Source: JBQTGK01 sp052400665 (GTDB lineage Bacteria > Bacteroidota > Bacteroidia > Bacteroidales > Marinifilaceae). From it: a stretch of DNA of 64,000 nt. The notes beneath the pieces were generated by a model. The model ran no database searches and was not told the origin of the DNA. It saw only the letters and a list, made by a program, of their open reading frames with translations. Of the stretch, positions 45,008 to 55,059 are shown piece after piece. The position numbers and the translations under genes are program-made. The stretch is from NCBI GenBank assembly GCA_052400665.1, contig JBQTGK010000004.1. One strand, written 5' to 3'. The first letter of the stretch is position 1, and the number at the start of each line of letters is the position of its first letter.

Positions 45008-45040
45008 GCGGCCATCGACTATTGTTGATGGCCGCTTTTT
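45008..45040 (+). terminator. Terminator of the FAH-family gene
   Basis: GCGGCCATC pairs with GATGGCCGC around a ten-base loop and TTTTT follows on the plus strand. Confidence 0.92.
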
Positions 45041-45166
45041 ATAATAGCTTGATATGTAGGGTATTGGGAATTTTGTTCTTCCTTGATATTTTTAAAATTA
45101 TTAATTTTTAACATATAGTGATAAACCTTAAAGCCCTGAATCTCTTTTAAATCATTGAAACATCAT

Positions 45167-45174
45167 TATCTTTG
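45167..45174 (+). promoter_or_regulatory. Possible -7 box of the acyl-CoA ligase gene
   Basis: TATCTTTG fits TAnnTTTG and lies 27 bases before the ATG. A -33 element at 19-21 bases upstream is not obvious. Confidence 0.4.
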
Positions 45175-45201
45175 TCACGATTTTACAACTAAAATACTTT
45201 T

Positions 45202-46998
45202 ATGGAGTATCAACATTGGGGCAAGTTGATTCGTGATCGAATTGAAAAATTCGGTGATCGAATTGCAATGCGCTATAAAGATGAAGAGAATGATAAGTGG
45301 GTTGGTGTAAGCTGGAATGAGTTTGGTTTACAAATCCGTCAGATATCAAAAGCTCTTATGAAAATGGGTGTTAAAGAGAAGCAATCAGTTGCAATATTCT
45401 CACAAAACATGCCTGAATGGATCACCGCCGATTTGGCAATTATGAGTGTAAGAGGTGTTACCGTTCCAATTTATCCTACAAACTCTACTGCCGAAGCAAA
45501 ATATATTGTCGAAGATTCTGAAACTCAAGTCATATTTGTTGGCGAACAGGAGCAGTATAATCGTGCAATGAAACTTATAAAAGAAGTTTCTCATGTAAAA
45601 ATGGTTGTTGTTTTCGATAAGAAAACAGAACTTACCGATCATGACAGATCGATGTACTGGGATGAATTTCTGATTTATGGTCAAAATTCCGGAATGGGAA
45701 AGGAATTCGACGAACGTTTTTACAGCGGAGAATTCGACGATTTGGCCACATTAATTTATACATCAGGAACTACAGGAGAACCTAAAGGAGTGATGATCGA
45801 TCACAAAAATATTTCTAGTGTATTGGTTTCACACGATAAGGAGTTAAATGTTTCGGATAAAGATGTTTCGCTAAGTTTTTTGCCTTTAAGTCATGTGTAC
45901 GAAAGAGGTTGGTGTTTTTTCTGTTTCCATCGCGGAATAGAAGTTTACTTTAATCGCAACCCCAAGAAAATTGCGGAAGTGATGAAGGAAGTAAAGCCAA
46001 GCTTAATGTGTACTGTACCCAGGATTTATGAGAAAATTTTCTCTGGAATTAAAGATAAATCGCAGGAAGCTTCCTTTTTTAAGCAAGCATTGCTGAATTG
46101 GTCGGTAAAAGTTGGTGCGAAATACTATAATGAATATCGCATGTTCGAAAAAAAGATTCCTGCAATTTTAAATCTTAAGCACAAGCTTGCTGATAAGTTG
46201 GTGCTAAGTAAATTGAGAGGTATTTTTGGAGGAAGAATTAAATTTATGCCTTGCGGTGGAGCTCCTCTTTCGATAGATCTTTTGGAGTTTTTCCATTCCA
46301 TAGGAATTAATGTGAAAGTTGGTTACGGACTTACCGAAACAATGGCTACGGTTAGTTTATATGGAGATAGGAATATTGATTTTGGAACAGCCGGGAATAC
46401 GATTATTGGTAGTCAGATAAAAATTGGTGCTAATAATGAGATTATGGTAAAAGGTCCTGGTGTTATGCGAGGATATTATAAAAAGCCCGAAGCTACTGCC
46501 GAAGTTATGAAAGATGGCTGGTTTTGCACTGGCGATGCGGGTAGAATTGACGAAAATGGATGCTTGGTGATAACAGATCGAATTAAAGATTTGATGAAAA
46601 CATCGGGAGGAAAATACGTTGCTCCGCAAAAAATTGAAACTACTTTGGTAAACGATCAGTTTATTGAGCAAATAGCAGTAATTGGCGATTGTAGAAAGTT
46701 TGTTACTGCATTGGCAGTTCCGGCTTTTGGACCCTTGCAAGCTTATGCAGTTCAGCAGCATATTGTTTTTAATTCTATAGAGGAATTATTAGTAAACTCT
46801 CAAATTATTGAGTTTTTCGAGAAACGATTCGAAGAGTTGCAGGAGGAATTTTCAAGATTCGAAAAAGTAAAGAAATTTACTTTGCTTCCTAAAGAATTTA
46901 CTATTGAAGCTGGCGAAATTACATCTACTTTAAAACTAAAGAGAAAAGTAATTCAGGAAAAATACAATCATCTAATAGAGAAGATGTACAAAGAATAA
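45202..46998 (+). CDS. Long-chain fatty acid-CoA ligase
   Basis: This 598-residue AMP-binding enzyme activates fatty acids to acyl-CoA through an acyl-adenylate. The ATP loop is TLIYTSGTTGEPKGVM, FLPLSHVYERGW and KVGYGLTETMATVSL follow, and the hinge motif is WFCTGDAGRIDENGCL with DRIKDLMKTSGGKYVAPQ. These are typical of FadD/ACSBG-type AMP-dependent ligases. Length is usual. It is transcribed alone, converging on the methyltransferase gene, with a hairpin between. Confidence 0.95.
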   Translation: MEYQHWGKLIRDRIEKFGDRIAMRYKDEENDKWVGVSWNEFGLQIRQISKALMKMGVKEKQSVAIFSQNMPEWITADLAIMSVRGVTVPIYPTNSTAEAKYIVEDSETQVIFVGEQEQYNRAMKLIKEVSHVKMVVVFDKKTELTDHDRSMYWDEFLIYGQNSGMGKEFDERFYSGEFDDLATLIYTSGTTGEPKGVMIDHKNISSVLVSHDKELNVSDKDVSLSFLPLSHVYERGWCFFCFHRGIEVYFNRNPKKIAEVMKEVKPSLMCTVPRIYEKIFSGIKDKSQEASFFKQALLNWSVKVGAKYYNEYRMFEKKIPAILNLKHKLADKLVLSKLRGIFGGRIKFMPCGGAPLSIDLLEFFHSIGINVKVGYGLTETMATVSLYGDRNIDFGTAGNTIIGSQIKIGANNEIMVKGPGVMRGYYKKPEATAEVMKDGWFCTGDAGRIDENGCLVITDRIKDLMKTSGGKYVAPQKIETTLVNDQFIEQIAVIGDCRKFVTALAVPAFGPLQAYAVQQHIVFNSIEELLVNSQIIEFFEKRFEELQEEFSRFEKVKKFTLLPKEFTIEAGEITSTLKLKRKVIQEKYNHLIEKMYKE

Positions 46999-47024
46999 TA
47001 AACCCACCAGTTTATTTATTTATA

Positions 47025-47056
47025 AAAACCCGAAAGAAGAAATTCTCTCGGGTTTT
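47025..47056. terminator. Hairpin between the acyl-CoA ligase and methyltransferase genes
   Basis: AAAACCCGA pairs with TCGGGTTTT, with short T runs at both ends. It can serve both convergent genes. Confidence 0.8.
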
Positions 47057-47129
47057 GCATTTTCTTGAATTTTGATGTATTATAATAAACGATATTATCA
47101 ATATTTGAGATTTTACTGCTACCATTATT

Positions 47130-48002
47130 TTATTGAGTTTTCTGGGCTATCATTCCAATCCAAGAACTTTTTTTCTCGTAAGGTTTTCCCCGAAGATTAG
47201 ACCAGTAATCTTTTACCAAAAAGCCATGTTGTTCCATCATATCTATGGCTCTCTTTATGTTGAAATAATGTTTCCAAATGTGATGAGTTCGCCAGCTTCC
47301 GTCTTTCAAAACAATTGTATATTTATCTAAACGAACTTTTTCTTTCTTGTATTTAAAATGAGATTGTAGCAATAAATGTTCTTCTTCGTGCCAAAATCCA
47401 TCTTGTTCGCTAATGTACCATTCCTGTTCTTTTTCCTGATTTTTGAAATAGAACTTTGTAAAGACATCGCAAACTAAATAGCCTCCGGGCTTTAAAGCTT
47501 TCTTAACTTTTTTAAGTAGTAAATCTCTATCCTGATGCGAGAGTACACATAAATCACCATAGATAAGTGTTACCACATCAAATTCATTTTCGTAATCAAT
47601 TTCCAGATAATCCTGACATTTGTATTTAATAGGATAGCCAAATTCCCGGGCTTGATTTTTAGCATACTCAATAGAGTGAGGATTAATATCTATTCCTGTA
47701 ACATTATAGCCCTGACCAAAGAAATTTTCACTGTATAAACCAGGTCCGCATCCTAAATCCAGTAAATTACTATTTTCGGGAAGTTTTAAATAAGATGTTA
47801 GCCAGTTTACTGCCTGAATTACAGAATTGTATTTTCTAGATCCCTGATCTGTCTCATTATCTAAATGTGCGTATAGTAAATGTTCTGATATATATGGATC
47901 CTGCCAGAAGTTACCATCATCTTTGGCAAATAATTTTGGTTTTTTTGAGATTTTTTCAAGCTTGGAAAAGTCGATAAAGCCTTCGGCTGAGAATAAATTC
48001 AT
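47130..48002 (-). CDS. Class I SAM-dependent methyltransferase
   Basis: This 290-residue protein has the SAM-binding loop LLDLGCGPGLYSENF, then VTGIDINPHSIEYAK, the acidic motif II region and a motif near LKPGGYLVCDVF. The C-terminal part carries an Arg/Trp-rich region (GSWRTHHIWKHYFN) that may bind substrate. It resembles the UbiE/COQ5-related methyltransferase 11/25 group, but the target is unknown. It lies 51 bases after the MgtC-type gene on the same strand. Confidence 0.85.
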   Translation of the reverse strand: MNLFSAEGFIDFSKLEKISKKPKLFAKDDGNFWQDPYISEHLLYAHLDNETDQGSRKYNSVIQAVNWLTSYLKLPENSNLLDLGCGPGLYSENFFGQGYNVTGIDINPHSIEYAKNQAREFGYPIKYKCQDYLEIDYENEFDVVTLIYGDLCVLSHQDRDLLLKKVKKALKPGGYLVCDVFTKFYFKNQEKEQEWYISEQDGFWHEEEHLLLQSHFKYKKEKVRLDKYTIVLKDGSWRTHHIWKHYFNIKRAIDMMEQHGFLVKDYWSNLRGKPYEKKSSWIGMIAQKTQ

Positions 48003-48053
48003 GAGTACTGTTTTTAAAGAGATGTTATGGTTTATGAACCAGACATCTTATCT

Positions 48054-48761
48054 TTATAATATTTGCTGCAATTTAACTCTATTAATTTCTGATATGCTAC
48101 TTAAATCAGAAATAAATTCTTTTAGATTTACCGATTCTGCAATTTGAATTGTTAAAAAATAATTTAATTTATTTTCGTCGAAAGAATGTTCTAAATCTAT
48201 TGTTCGAACAGATATTTTATGTTTTTGTAAGACTGGTAAAAAGTCATTTTGTGAAACTGAGTTTCCACTTGTATAGATATAAAGTCTTTTAATAAATTTA
48301 CTGGGAAATAGTTTTTTTTCTATAACATCCATTAAAACAAGAGCAAATAGTAGTATTGCAGTTCCCCAAATAACACCTGTATACATTCCGGCACCAATTG
48401 TTAAGCCTAAAGCAGCAATTACCCATATCGAAGCTGCAGTGGTAAGACCTTTTACATTAACACCAAATTTCATAATAGCACCGGCACCTAAAAAACCGAT
48501 TCCCGAAACAACCTGAGCAGCTATTCTTGATGGATCTCCATTCTGGAAATTCTGAAAAGTTTGAGGTATAAATATTGAAAGTAGCATGATAAGAGTTGCT
48601 CCCATGCAAATAAGAATGTGAGTTCTTAATCCTGCTGGTTGTTTATGAGTTTCTCTTTCAATACCAATTATTACTCCCACAATAAAACTAATCAGTAATC
48701 TAAATAAAATTGTTTTACTGGTAATTTCAGTTTCGTTTATTAGTTGATTCAAAAAATCCAT
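48054..48761 (-). CDS. MgtC/SapB family membrane protein
   Basis: The 235-residue protein has about four to five membrane helices. The MgtC motif GVIIGIERETHKQPAGLRTH carries the acidic residue and Arg, and GVNVKGLTTAASIWVIAALG and GFLGAGAIMKFG follow as in the family. The C-terminal 80 residues are a cytosolic ACT-like domain. MgtC proteins act in magnesium limitation and interact with ATP synthase or other membrane targets in some bacteria. Role here is inferred from family only. Confidence 0.9.
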   Translation of the reverse strand: MDFLNQLINETEITSKTILFRLLISFIVGVIIGIERETHKQPAGLRTHILICMGATLIMLLSIFIPQTFQNFQNGDPSRIAAQVVSGIGFLGAGAIMKFGVNVKGLTTAASIWVIAALGLTIGAGMYTGVIWGTAILLFALVLMDVIEKKLFPSKFIKRLYIYTSGNSVSQNDFLPVLQKHKISVRTIDLEHSFDENKLNYFLTIQIAESVNLKEFISDLSSISEINRVKLQQIL

Positions 48762-48791
48762 TGTTATCTTTTGTATAAGATGAAAACAGGT

Positions 48792-49208
48792 TTAGTGTTT
48801 TCGTTTAATCATTACATCGTATTTATCGAGATATTGAAAACCCATTTTTTTATAGAGTTTTATGGCAAATTTATTTTGTTCATGTACCTCAAGTTTAATT
48901 TGCATATTAACTTTTCGTGCATAGCTGAGTGCCTTTTCCGATAGTAATCTACCATATCCTTTTTGCTGATAACTGGGATGAATTCCTAAATGATGAAGGT
49001 ATAATCTTCTGGAATCGTTAGTAACCCAACAGGTGCCAATTAATTCATCGGAACTTAGGTCTTCAAGGATCCAGAATTTACCACCTGCTTTAATGCTTTT
49101 TTCAATTGTAATAGCCGAATCATCTCTTTTTGCATCGCTTAAGTTGGTAAGTTGCCACAAACCATTTACAGCATCAAAATCATGTTTTTCGTATTCTCTA
49201 AGTTTCAT
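48792..49208 (-). CDS. GNAT family N-acetyltransferase
   Basis: From ATG at 49208 the product has 138 residues; ATG at 49220 is also in frame. It has the GNAT core: acetyl-CoA loop LGIHPSYQQKGYGRLLSEKA, followed by EVHEQNKFAIKLYKKMGFQY. The family transfers acetyl from acetyl-CoA to amines. The substrate is unknown. The gene overlaps the end of the NfeD gene by 11 or 23 bases depending on the start, and the two are probably co-translated. Confidence 0.87.
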   Translation of the reverse strand: MKLREYEKHDFDAVNGLWQLTNLSDAKRDDSAITIEKSIKAGGKFWILEDLSSDELIGTCWVTNDSRRLYLHHLGIHPSYQQKGYGRLLSEKALSYARKVNMQIKLEVHEQNKFAIKLYKKMGFQYLDKYDVMIKRKH

Positions 49209-50637
49209 CTGATTCATCATCTTCCTCCTTAATCACATAAACTTGTCCTGTTTCGAATCTTATTATCTCAACTTTTGTGTTTTTATCAATAAAGCCATCT
49301 TCCGATTTAGCATCGTAAATTTGATTTTCGACAATTACTTTTCCCGAAGGTCGAAGTACGCTCATGGCGAGGCCTTTTTTTCCGATCATATTTCTGGCAG
49401 CCATATCAACACCAACATATCCTTCTTCGGTATTTTCAACAGTATTTAAGGCTAAATGACCAAGTAATGAGTTCGATGAAAATAATTTTTTACTCAGGTA
49501 AATAGAGCCTACAATTGCTACTAGCATCGAGAAAATAACCAGCAATAATGAAGCAACAATTGCTTTTATGTGTCTTTCTTCGAAATCGAAAGCCACATTA
49601 TCAACCATACTAAGAGTAAGTCCGGCTATTATAAGTATTGTGCCAGAAACACCGGCGACACCAAAGCCTGGTATTACAAATATTTCTATGGCAAGAAGAA
49701 TAACTCCTGCAGCAAAAATAATGATCTCCCAGTTTTCGGCCATGCCTTCCAGATAAAGAGGAGAGAAGTATAATACTGCAGCAACTACCGATGCTAAAAT
49801 TGGAAATCCTATTCCCGGAGTTTGTAGTTCAAAATAGATGCCACCAATAATAATCATGATTAATATTCCCTGAAGAACAGGATTAATCATAAAATCTACG
49901 ATTTTTTCGATACCTGAAGGTTCGTAGCTTTTTAATGTATATTCTTTAACTCCAGCTTTATCTAAAACTTCGTTTACGCTATTAGCAATTCCTTCGCAAT
50001 ATCCATTTTTAATGGCCTCATCGGGGGTAAAAGTTAGTACTTTGCCGGTATCAATAACATTTTCGATATAAGTTCTGGGGTCTACCATTGCTTCTGCAAT
50101 TAAGGGATCTCTTCGCCATTTGTAAATGGTATCTCCTTTTTGAACAATAGTATCTTTACCATGCGATTCGGCAGTTGCTCGCATTGTAGAACGCATGTAC
50201 GATTGGTACTTGTCGGGCATAGCCTGACCAGTTTGATTTACTACCGTTGCAGCTCCAATATTGGCTCCGCTTCGCATGTAAATACTATCGCAGGCAATAG
50301 AGATTAATGCACCTGCCGAGGCAGCATTATTATCAATAAAAACATAAATAGGAATAGTGCTGTTTAAAATAGCAGTTCGAATGGAATCAGCATGAATTAC
50401 CATTCCTCCGTAGGTATTCATGTGAATTAATATGAGATCGGCATTTAATTTGTTGGCTTCCCGAAAGGCATCTTTTGTTTGTCGCCAGGCAGCAGGACCA
50501 ATTTCCCGTTTAATATCGAACTTGTATACCAGTTTATTGTTTGCTTTGGCAATGCTGTCATTAGTTTCTTGTGCATGCAAGCTAAAACTGAAAAGGATTA
50601 TGCAAAAAGATAAAAGTATTTTGTGCAGATGGTTCAT
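49198..50637 (-). CDS. NfeD-family membrane serine protease
   Basis: This 479-residue protein begins with a signal peptide (MNHLHKILLSFCIILFSFSL). A ClpP-like serine protease domain follows (about 30-220). Its serine is in IDNNAASAGALISIACDSIY, and a candidate lysine lies in the later helix. Next come four membrane helices (IEKIVDFMINPVLQGIL onward) and a C-terminal NfeD OB domain (GYVGVDMAARNMIGKKG). The family is linked to stomatin/SPFH-type membrane quality control, but no stomatin gene is adjacent. It is coupled with the downstream GNAT gene. Confidence 0.9.
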   Translation of the reverse strand: MNHLHKILLSFCIILFSFSLHAQETNDSIAKANNKLVYKFDIKREIGPAAWRQTKDAFREANKLNADLILIHMNTYGGMVIHADSIRTAILNSTIPIYVFIDNNAASAGALISIACDSIYMRSGANIGAATVVNQTGQAMPDKYQSYMRSTMRATAESHGKDTIVQKGDTIYKWRRDPLIAEAMVDPRTYIENVIDTGKVLTFTPDEAIKNGYCEGIANSVNEVLDKAGVKEYTLKSYEPSGIEKIVDFMINPVLQGILIMIIIGGIYFELQTPGIGFPILASVVAAVLYFSPLYLEGMAENWEIIIFAAGVILLAIEIFVIPGFGVAGVSGTILIIAGLTLSMVDNVAFDFEERHIKAIVASLLLVIFSMLVAIVGSIYLSKKLFSSNSLLGHLALNTVENTEEGYVGVDMAARNMIGKKGLAMSVLRPSGKVIVENQIYDAKSEDGFIDKNTKVEIIRFETGQVYVIKEEDDESDET

Positions 50638-50697
50638 GTTTATTAGAATTTAATTCTATTCCTAAGATAAAAATTAAGTTTAAAGAAAGCCTTGATT

Positions 50698-51480
50698 TTA
50701 CTCGATTTCTTTTTCCCAAATTTTGTCGACAGCCAATGTGCCGGCAACAACAGAAACTATTGCGGCAAAACTAGAAAAGGAGACTCCGCAAAATGGAACA
50801 ATAAGGCAAAGCGAAAAAACAAATCCGTTGGCAATTACAATTCCTTTGTTTTCTCTCATAAACTGAACACTTTGAGTGACATTTAATTTTTTCCGTTCTA
50901 AGGCATAATCCATAAATGAAAATCCATAAAAATATGCCGAGATAATGAAAAGAAATAGGGCTGCAGCCCAACCAATAATTGGTATAAAACTCAAGAAAAA
51001 TATTAAAACAGTAAATATTAATTCAATAAAAAGATTGCGAACAGCAATAAATACCCCACGAATAATATCGCGAATCAATTGTTTAAATTGGAATGGATAT
51101 TCGTGACCTGTCTGTATTTTTTCGGTTTGTTCGGAAAGATATGAAAAGACCGGAGACATCAGTATAATAATAATGTATCCTCCAAAATAGGCGAACAGCA
51201 GAAAGAATAATACTTTGAAAACTACCCATATAAAACCACCAATTGTAGCTTTCAGAAATTCAGAACCCCAGTAATTGGCATTTTCTAAATTCAACCAGTT
51301 TTTTAGAAACAGTTCGGCTTGCTCCGATAAATTACCTATGTAATCCCAACCAATCCAAAAAAGAAGAATATTTAAAAGCACAGGAAAAACAAAGAACCAT
51401 GCTAATTTTTTTCTAAAAATGTAATTTATGGCTTCGGAATATGTTCGTAAGCCAAATCCAAAATCTTTTAGGAGTTTCAT
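50698..51480 (-). CDS. EI24/CysZ-like membrane protein
   Basis: The 260-residue protein has the EI24 layout: an N-terminal amphipathic region (KDFGFGLRTYSEAINYIFRK), four main helices, and the conserved region YGFSFMDYALERKKLNVTQS near the end. CysZ of this family is a sulfate uptake protein in proteobacteria, but most Bacteroidota homologues are only called EI24 domain proteins. No cysteine genes are adjacent, so sulfate transport is uncertain. A 60-base gap separates it from the NfeD gene, so it may lead that operon. Confidence 0.85.
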   Translation of the reverse strand: MKLLKDFGFGLRTYSEAINYIFRKKLAWFFVFPVLLNILLFWIGWDYIGNLSEQAELFLKNWLNLENANYWGSEFLKATIGGFIWVVFKVLFFLLFAYFGGYIIIILMSPVFSYLSEQTEKIQTGHEYPFQFKQLIRDIIRGVFIAVRNLFIELIFTVLIFFLSFIPIIGWAAALFLFIISAYFYGFSFMDYALERKKLNVTQSVQFMRENKGIVIANGFVFSLCLIVPFCGVSFSSFAAIVSVVAGTLAVDKIWEKEIE

Positions 51481-51672
51481 GTTATTTAGTGATAGGAGAT
51501 ATGAGAAATAAGAGTTGGGAAAATATCTTATTATAGTTCACATCTCAGGTTTTAGATATAATTATATATTTTAACAAAAATAAGATTAAATGCGAAATAC
51601 TAAAAGAACTTAAATCCGAAATCTATTCTCTAATATACAGTTTCATATATCTAACATTTCGCTGCTTTTAAT

Positions 51673-51680
51673 TACCTTTG
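51673..51680 (+). promoter_or_regulatory. Possible -7 box of purB
   Basis: TACCTTTG fits TAnnTTTG, 40 bases before the ATG. A -33 TTTG at the right distance is not obvious, so the promoter call is weak. Confidence 0.4.
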
Positions 51681-51720
51681 TGATTCTAAATAACCATTAT
51701 TGACATTTAATTTTTTAGAA

Positions 51721-53058
51721 ATGCAAAGTTTGACAGCAATTTCGCCGGTTGACGGGCGTTACCGTGACAAAGTAGACGTATTAGGTGAGTATTTTTCGGA
51801 GTATGCTTTAGTGCGTTACAGAGTGTTGGTTGAAGTAGAATATTTTATTGCACTTTGCGAAGTACCTCTTCCACAGTTGAAAGATTTTAGCAAAGATCTT
51901 TTTACCGATTTGCGCAGTATTTATCTTGATTTTTCGATAGATGATGCTAAAAAAGTAAAAGAGATTGAGAGCGTTACGAATCACGATGTAAAAGCAGTTG
52001 AGTATTTTATAAAAGAGAAATTTGATGCTTTAAATCTGCAGCAATACAAAGAGTTTATCCACTTTGGATTAACTTCTCAGGATATCAACAATACAGCAAC
52101 ACCATACTCTTTGCGCGATGCTGTTTATGATGTATATTATCCATTATTGGACCAACTAATTGGAAAGTTAGAAAGTCTCTCTGATGATTGGAAAGAAATT
52201 TCTATGCTTGCACGTACTCATGGTCAACCAGCTTCTCCAACTCGTTTGGGTAAAGAAATTCAGGTTTATGTGTACCGATTAAAAAAACAATTGGATTTAT
52301 TAAAGAGTGTTCCTTGCTCTGCTAAATTTGGTGGTGCAACAGGTAATTTTAATGCGCATCATGTTGCTTATCCAGATGTAAACTGGAAAGAATTTGGTAA
52401 CCATTTCGTTAATGATATTCTAAAATTAGAAAGAGAAGAGTTAACAACTCAGATTTCTAATTACGATAATATGGGTGCAATTTTCGATAATTTGAAGCGA
52501 ATTAATACTATTTTGGTTGACTTGAACCGTGATTTCTGGACTTATATTTCCATGAATTATTTCAAGCAAAAAATCAAAAAAGGTGAAGTTGGATCATCGG
52601 CTATGCCACACAAAGTAAATCCTATTGATTTTGAAAATTCAGAAGGTAATCTAGGATTGGCTAACGCAACTTTTGAACACCTGGCAGCTAAATTGCCAAT
52701 TTCACGTTTACAGCGCGACCTTACCGATTCAACTGTTTTAAGAAATATTGGAGTGCCTTTTGCACATACTATTATTGCCTTTAAATCTTTATTAAAAGGT
52801 TTAGATAAGCTAATTATTTCGCAAGAAGCTTTCGAAGCCGATTTGGAAGCAAACTGGGCTGTAGTGGCCGAAGCGGTTCAAACAATTCTTCGTCGTGAAG
52901 GATATCCAAATCCTTACGAAGCATTAAAAGCTTTAACCAGAACCAATACTCATGTAACAAAAGATAGTATTGCCGAATTTATTGATACTCTTGAGATTAA
53001 TGATGAGTTAAAAGCACAATTAAAAACAATTAGTCCTGTTAATTACACAGGAATATAG
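51721..53058 (+). CDS. purB: Adenylosuccinate lyase
   Basis: From ATG at 51721 the product has 445 residues; a TTG at 51700 is in frame but adds only seven residues. It acts twice in purine synthesis, releasing fumarate from SAICAR and from adenylosuccinate. The superfamily signature is GSSAMPHKVNPIDFENSEG, with HFGLTSQDINNTATP and ARTHGQPASPTRLGKEI before it. N-terminal LTAISPVDGRYRDK is typical. It lies alone with a good terminator after it. Confidence 0.97.
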   Translation: MQSLTAISPVDGRYRDKVDVLGEYFSEYALVRYRVLVEVEYFIALCEVPLPQLKDFSKDLFTDLRSIYLDFSIDDAKKVKEIESVTNHDVKAVEYFIKEKFDALNLQQYKEFIHFGLTSQDINNTATPYSLRDAVYDVYYPLLDQLIGKLESLSDDWKEISMLARTHGQPASPTRLGKEIQVYVYRLKKQLDLLKSVPCSAKFGGATGNFNAHHVAYPDVNWKEFGNHFVNDILKLEREELTTQISNYDNMGAIFDNLKRINTILVDLNRDFWTYISMNYFKQKIKKGEVGSSAMPHKVNPIDFENSEGNLGLANATFEHLAAKLPISRLQRDLTDSTVLRNIGVPFAHTIIAFKSLLKGLDKLIISQEAFEADLEANWAVVAEAVQTILRREGYPNPYEALKALTRTNTHVTKDSIAEFIDTLEINDELKAQLKTISPVNYTGI

Positions 53059-53089
53059 GGAATATTAATAATTGTTAATACCTTGTTTT

Positions 53090-53125
53090 TAGGCTGTAAG
53101 AGTTGTACTTTTACAGCCTATTTTT
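53090..53125 (+). terminator. Terminator of purB
   Basis: TAGGCTGTAA pairs with TTACAGCCTA around an eleven-base loop, followed by TTTTT on the plus strand. Confidence 0.9.
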
Positions 53126-53178
53126 ATTGGGATAACTGAGGTTTTCTCATCAATTTTTTTTCACATATTTAATCATTA

Positions 53179-55002
53179 ATGAAAGATTTTATTAAGATTC
53201 TTAAACGATTTTTACCTCCTTATAAGAGTGATTTAATCATGAGTTTTGTTTATAACTTGTTAGCTGCAATTTTTGGCGTGTTTTCTTTTGCTATGATGCA
53301 ACCTGTTTTGGAAATACTATTTAATATTGCAGAACCAGTAACAGAGCTTGTACCATGGGAATTGACCTTAAATTCGTTTAAAACTAATTTTTACTATTAT
53401 ATTTCTCATGTGAAATCTGATTATGGTGCGGATTCAGCTCTTATTTTTGTAGGTATATTCTTAGTTATTGCAGTTTTTCTAAAGGTGGGGTTTACTTATT
53501 TAGGATCATATCATACTGTAGGGCTTAGGAATGGAGTTGTTCGTGATATGAGAAATTTAATCTACGATAAGATTGTGAGTTTGCCTATCCCGTTTTTTAC
53601 AGAAGAAAAGAAAGGCGATATTATTGCACGGTCAACCGGAGATGTGCAGGAAGTAGAGAATTCCGTAATGAACTCCCTGGATATGTTTCTTAAAAATCCA
53701 GTATTAATTATTGTGTCTTTAACAGCAATGATCATAATGAGTCCTCAGCTTACTTTGTTTAGCTTTATTCTTCTTCCTGTCGCCGGATTTATTATTGGAA
53801 GAATTGGTCGTAGTTTAAAGAAAACTTCGCGTTTAGGGCAAAATAAGATGGGAGATTTATTATCAACTATTGAAGAAACATTATCTGGTCTTCGAATTAT
53901 TAAAGCATTTACTGCTGAGGCTAAAGTAACAGATAATTTTAGTGCTGAAAATAATGATTATCGGCGTATCATGAATAGTTTGATGCGTAGAAGAGTATTG
54001 GCACATCCAGTTAGCGAGTTTTTAGGAACTATCGTTATTGTAATTGTTTTATGGTATGGCGGGCGTTTAATTTTGAATGGAGATGGAAATCTTAATGGTG
54101 CAAGTTTCATGGTTTATTTGGTGTTATTCTATTCTATAATAAATCCAGCGAAAGCATTTTCGAAAGCTTTTTTTAGTATACAAAAAGGTTTAGCAGCAAT
54201 GGATCGTATCGATCAAATTTTAAAATCGGAATCTACCATTGTAGATAAAAATGATGCCAAAACAGTTGAGAAATTTGAAAATGCCATAGAGTATAAAAAT
54301 GTATCTTTTTCATATAATGGAGAAAAACGGATTCTAAAAAATATCAATCTGGAAATTCCGAAAGGAAAAACCGTAGCATTAGTTGGTCAGTCGGGTTCGG
54401 GTAAAACTACTTTTGTGGATTTATTACCTAGGTTTTATGATGTTAACGAAGGAAGTATTAGTGTTGATGGTGTAGATATTCGAGATTATAAAATGAAAGA
54501 TCTGCGAAACCTGATGGGAAATGTAAATCAGGAATCGATTCTTTTCAATGATACGATCTTTAATAATATTGCTTTTGGTGTTGATAACGCTAGAATGGAG
54601 GATGTTATCGAAGCGGCTAAAATTGCTAATGCTCACAATTTTATTGAAGAAACAGAAGATGGATACAATACTAATATTGGAGATAGAGGGGGTAAACTTT
54701 CAGGAGGACAGCGTCAGCGTTTGAGTATTGCCCGAGCGGTGCTTAAAAATCCTCCTATTATGATTTTAGATGAGGCTACCTCGGCATTGGATACCGAATC
54801 GGAAAGATTGGTACAGGATGCACTTGACAAATTAATGCAAAACAGAACATCGCTTGTAATTGCTCATCGCTTGTCGACAGTTAAGAATGCCGATTTAATT
54901 TGCGTATTTCATGAAGGAGAAATTGTTGAACGTGGAAAACACGATGACTTAATTGCAAAAAATGGAGCTTATAAAAAGTTGTATGATATGCAGATGTTGT
55001 AA
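53179..55002 (+). CDS. ABC exporter, fused membrane and ATPase domains (MsbA-like)
   Basis: This 607-residue half transporter has six helices (about 20-320) and a nucleotide-binding domain (about 365-600). The latter shows Walker A GQSGSGKTTFVDLL, signature KLSGGQRQRLSIARA, Walker B PIMILDEATSALD and a switch histidine in VIAHRLST. The overall layout matches lipid or drug exporters of the MsbA/LmrA type. Export of lipid A precursors is possible, but no lipid gene is beside it. It is a single gene with its own terminator. Confidence 0.92.
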   Translation: MKDFIKILKRFLPPYKSDLIMSFVYNLLAAIFGVFSFAMMQPVLEILFNIAEPVTELVPWELTLNSFKTNFYYYISHVKSDYGADSALIFVGIFLVIAVFLKVGFTYLGSYHTVGLRNGVVRDMRNLIYDKIVSLPIPFFTEEKKGDIIARSTGDVQEVENSVMNSLDMFLKNPVLIIVSLTAMIIMSPQLTLFSFILLPVAGFIIGRIGRSLKKTSRLGQNKMGDLLSTIEETLSGLRIIKAFTAEAKVTDNFSAENNDYRRIMNSLMRRRVLAHPVSEFLGTIVIVIVLWYGGRLILNGDGNLNGASFMVYLVLFYSIINPAKAFSKAFFSIQKGLAAMDRIDQILKSESTIVDKNDAKTVEKFENAIEYKNVSFSYNGEKRILKNINLEIPKGKTVALVGQSGSGKTTFVDLLPRFYDVNEGSISVDGVDIRDYKMKDLRNLMGNVNQESILFNDTIFNNIAFGVDNARMEDVIEAAKIANAHNFIEETEDGYNTNIGDRGGKLSGGQRQRLSIARAVLKNPPIMILDEATSALDTESERLVQDALDKLMQNRTSLVIAHRLSTVKNADLICVFHEGEIVERGKHDDLIAKNGAYKKLYDMQML

Positions 55003-55025
55003 GAAATAATAGTAAGATATAAGAG

Positions 55026-55059
55026 AAAGATGAATCGGTTTACTGGTTCATCTTTTTTT
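55026..55059 (+). terminator. Terminator of the ABC exporter gene
   Basis: AAAGATGAA pairs with TTCATCTTT and a T run follows on the plus strand. Confidence 0.88.
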